A model generated the notes under the pieces. It ran no database searches. It had not been told where the DNA came from and saw only the letters and a list, made by a program, of their open reading frames with translations. The translations under genes were made by a program, and so were the position numbers. A stretch of DNA of 8,964 bases. Origin: an uncultured Eubacteriales bacterium. GTDB lineage: Bacteria; Bacillota; Clostridia; Oscillospirales; Oscillospiraceae. This document shows positions 7,421 to 8,964 of the stretch, piece after piece. Each line of letters opens with the position of its first letter. The stretch's first letter is position 1. Location: contig CAUABY010000075.1 in NCBI GenBank assembly GCA_958427375.1, forward strand, positions 1 through 8,964. The letters run 5' to 3'.

Positions 7421-7460
7421 ATATCTCTCCGTATTCGTTTAATCGGGCAGGATTTATCAG

Positions 7461-7492
7461 CTGAGACCGGCGTGGGTGCGCGCCGGTCTCAG
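7461..7492 (-). terminator. Strong hairpin, probable terminator after the P-loop/YcgQ fusion gene
   Basis: A 12-base-pair perfect stem (7461-7472 with 7481-7492) with an 8-base loop begins 16 bases after the stop of the fusion gene. On the minus strand it is followed by CTGATAAATCC, which lacks a proper U-tract. On the plus strand the stem extends by a G-U and an A-U pair and is followed by ATTTGTG. It may act as a factor-assisted or weak terminator, or stabilise the transcript end. Confidence 0.55.
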
Positions 7493-7507
7493 TTATTTGT
7501 GCGTATA

Positions 7508-8467
7508 TTAATAGAAAGTCGCAACGGGCTGTTCAGGCGGCTCGGTCTCGGTGGCGTCAATATACGTGAGCACCGGGCCCTTGCGGGAGTAGGCGCGGTG
7601 GAACTTGAAGTTGACGCGCGCGGTGAGCACAAGCCATGAATCATCCTTAATAGTGTCGGCCTTATCCCACTGGCATACGAGCCCGGCAAACTGGATATCC
7701 TGCACACAGCAGGTCATGACATGGCGGCCGACGATGAAAGCGTTTGCGGGCATCTTCTTGCGCACGAGCGCGCGGCACTTGAAGCGCACGGTCTTGCCCT
7801 CGTACTTCTTCGGCTCATCCGACATGTCACGATACCACTCGGCAAAATCGTCATCGCCGATTTCGACGATGGGGGCGTTAAGGTCAAAGGGCAGGGGGTC
7901 CTCAATATCGTCATACTCGACCTTGCCGCCGACATACTCATAGGCGATATCCGCCCGGCGGGACGCGCCGCGCACTATCCTGTGCAGCGCCATCTTGTCC
8001 ATGGAGCCGTTGAAGCGGTTGAACACCACAAGCTCACAGCTCCTGAGCTTGTCATAAACCAGCTGACGCATGTTCGCGTTATAGTTAATAAAGGTAGCCG
8101 CGTCTGCAAACATGAACTCCTGATACACCATCCAGCCATCGGGCAGGGCGGTATAGAGCGAGTCGAGCATCCACATACCGTTATACTCAATCACAACGCG
8201 CTCGGCCTTGGCGTCGGCAAACCACTTGGCGAGATTCGCTGTTGTGAGCTCCTGTTCATCCTCAACAATGTGGATGAACACATTCTTGTCCGCAAACTGC
8301 TCAGGCGCGTACTCTTCCTCGCCCTCTTCGCAGACTAAGAGCAGTGTGCGCTCACCGTTGCAAAAGCGCTTGTCCTCCAAGGTCTCCTGAATGAACTTGG
8401 TCTTGCCCGCCTCTAAAAAGCCCGTAAAGAGATATACGGGAACGTTATTATCCTTACTCAATGTCAA
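7508..8467 (-). CDS. COG0523-like P-loop domain fused to a YcgQ/TIGR03943-type C-terminal domain
   Basis: Two-part protein of 319 residues with no membrane segments. The N-terminal half resembles the G3E GTPases (CobW/COG0523): YLFTGFLEAGKTKFI carries the Walker A loop at 16-23, VVIEYNGMW (91-99) lies where the Walker B/switch region is expected, and VVFNRFNGS (147-155) replaces the usual NKxD guanine motif. The CxCC metal motif of true COG0523 proteins is absent (CEEGEEEY at 46-53 instead), so binding of GTP or metal in the usual way is doubtful. The C-terminal half (about 200-305) matches the soluble tail of YcgQ/TIGR03943 permease-associated proteins: DDFAEWYRDMSDEPKKYEGK, then GRHVMTCCVQDIQFAGLVC with paired C253/C254. 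Translation must begin at TTG: an in-frame TGA at 8477-8479 excludes earlier starts. TTG 8465-8467 is given; TTG 8459-8461 (protein MSKDNNVPVYL) is equally plausible. It overlaps the upstream CobW gene, so the two probably work together in metal homeostasis (inference). Confidence 0.85.
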   Translation of the reverse strand: MTLSKDNNVPVYLFTGFLEAGKTKFIQETLEDKRFCNGERTLLLVCEEGEEEYAPEQFADKNVFIHIVEDEQELTTANLAKWFADAKAERVVIEYNGMWMLDSLYTALPDGWMVYQEFMFADAATFINYNANMRQLVYDKLRSCELVVFNRFNGSMDKMALHRIVRGASRRADIAYEYVGGKVEYDDIEDPLPFDLNAPIVEIGDDDFAEWYRDMSDEPKKYEGKTVRFKCRALVRKKMPANAFIVGRHVMTCCVQDIQFAGLVCQWDKADTIKDDSWLVLTARVNFKFHRAYSRKGPVLTYIDATETEPPEQPVATFY

Positions 8468-8964
8468 ACAGCTCCTTCAATGCCTGCTCGTTGAGCTTGG
8501 AGCCTATCACGCACAGGCGGCCGGTGACTGCCGCACTGCCACGGCGGATATCTGCCTCACCGGGGACATAGTCAAAGTAGATCCACTCGCCGTCGGCGGC
8601 ATCCACAAAGCCCTTGGCGCGCAGTACAGTGCCAAACTTCCCGGTGTCGGTCAGCTCGTCGAGTGCGGCCTTGATAGCGGCCTCGCTGAACTTCTTCGGC
8701 GTTTCAAGACCCCAGCTCGTGAACACCTCGTCGGCGTGGTGGTGATGGTGGTGCTCATGGTCGTGGCAGCCGCAGGTGCAGTCCTCGCCGTGCTCGTGCT
8801 CATGGTCGTGATGGTGCTCATGCTCGTCATGGTCATGGCCGCAGCAGCAGTCGTCATCGTGGTCGTGGTGGTGATGCTCGTGCTCCTCGTGGTCATGGTC
8901 GTGGCATCCGCAGGTGCAGTTTTCATCGTGCTCATGGTGATGGTGGTGCTCATGCGCCTCATGC
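8454..8964 (-). CDS. CobW/COG0523 family metal chaperone GTPase, C-terminal part with His/Cys-rich stretch; N-terminus beyond window
   Basis: Only the C-terminal 169 residues are visible; the frame is open to base 8963 and no start is needed inside the window, so the GTPase domain should lie to the right. The visible part begins with a metal-binding stretch of about 76 residues (8736-8963) containing 34 histidines and 9 cysteines arranged as CTCGCHDH, CCCGHDHD and CTCGCHDH at exact 23-residue spacing. It is followed by a classic CobW C-terminal domain: FTSWGLETPKKFS, VLRAKGFVDAADGEWIYFDYVPGE and GRLCVIGSKLNEQALKELF. In this family a His-rich linker between the GTPase and the C-terminal domain is typical of zinc (less often nickel or cobalt) chaperones, often induced by zinc limitation. 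The overlapping downstream gene carries a related but degenerate P-loop domain. A short reading starting at GTG 8724-8726 would drop the metal-binding stretch and is unlikely to be the true start. Confidence 0.92.
   Translation of the reverse strand, partial: HEAHEHHHHHEHDENCTCGCHDHDHEEHEHHHHDHDDDCCCGHDHDEHEHHHDHEHEHGEDCTCGCHDHEHHHHHHADEVFTSWGLETPKKFSEAAIKAALDELTDTGKFGTVLRAKGFVDAADGEWIYFDYVPGEADIRRGSAAVTGRLCVIGSKLNEQALKELFDIE
8472..8477 (-). promoter_or_regulatory. Ribosome binding site for the TTG-started fusion gene
   Basis: AAGGAG lies inside the 3' end of the CobW gene, 4 bases before TTG 8465-8467 and 10 bases before TTG 8459-8461. Neither spacing is ideal and they do not decide between the two starts. 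Both overlap the upstream stop TAA (8454-8456), implying translational coupling. Confidence 0.65.
8736..8918 (-). repeat. Tandem 69-base (23-codon) repeats encoding His/Cys metal-binding units
   Basis: Units begin with TGC codons at 8916-8918, 8847-8849 and 8778-8780, exactly 69 bases apart. Units one and two are full (8850-8918, 8781-8849); the third decays after about 15-18 codons. Units one and three are nearly identical at the DNA level over 27 bases (8894-8920 against 8756-8782, one mismatch). The 15 residues before unit one (ending HDEN) look like the tail of a further unit, so the array may continue past the window edge. Confidence 0.8.

Noticed and set aside
6812..7639. 275-codon plus-strand frame opposite the HAD gene and the end of the fusion gene
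   Set aside because: It reads through the hairpin and two unrelated minus-strand genes, with no recognisable motif.
8651..8962. Met/Thr-rich minus-strand frame over the His-rich repeats
   Set aside because: It is the same repeat DNA read out of frame (CAT/GAC runs give ATG/ACC); the in-frame reading continues into the CobW C-terminal domain.
1..8964. Search for a defence system, mobile element, CRISPR array or RNA gene
   Set aside because: No tandem spaced repeats outside the His-rich coding stretch, no transposase, integrase or tRNA-like sequence seen; gene content is core metabolism, envelope and metal handling.

Overview
The window is a dense bacterial stretch with every recognisable gene on the minus strand. 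The high GC content, the crisp AGGAG-type ribosome binding sites, the MurT/GatD pair (a Gram-positive lipid II amidation enzyme) and the NfnA/NfnB pair (typical of strict anaerobes) together suggest an anaerobic Gram-positive of the class Clostridia, probably one of the GC-rich gut lineages. That placement is inference from gene content, not from a marker gene. No RNA genes, insertion sequences, CRISPR arrays or phage genes are visible.

Reading in the direction of transcription (right to left): (1) The right edge cuts a CobW/COG0523 metal-chaperone gene; its His/Cys-rich metal-binding stretch and CobW C-terminal domain are inside the window. It overlaps a second gene that starts at TTG and encodes an unusual fusion: a degenerate COG0523-like P-loop domain followed by the soluble C-terminal domain of YcgQ/TIGR03943 permease-associated proteins. 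Together they look like a metal (probably zinc) handling module. (2) After a strong hairpin comes a HAD-family phosphatase. (3) A family 2 glycosyltransferase with two C-terminal membrane segments (GtrB/DPM1-like, polyprenyl-phosphate dependent) follows behind its own promoter. (4) nfnA-nfnB, overlapping by 8 bases, encode the two subunits of the NADH-dependent reduced ferredoxin:NADP+ oxidoreductase (electron-bifurcating transhydrogenase). They have a good promoter overlapped by an inverted repeat and end at a textbook terminator. (5) An extended -10 promoter then drives murT-gatD, which amidate the D-Glu of lipid II, and 13 bases later an amidohydrolase of the MTA/SAH deaminase family that runs off the left edge.

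Intergenic gaps are all under 150 bases and most hold a recognisable promoter or hairpin. The most noteworthy items are the P-loop/YcgQ fusion next to the His-rich CobW, the exact 23-residue (69-base) repeat period in the metal-binding stretch, the operator-like inverted repeat over the nfnAB promoter, and the co-transcription of a purine-type deaminase with lipid II amidation genes.
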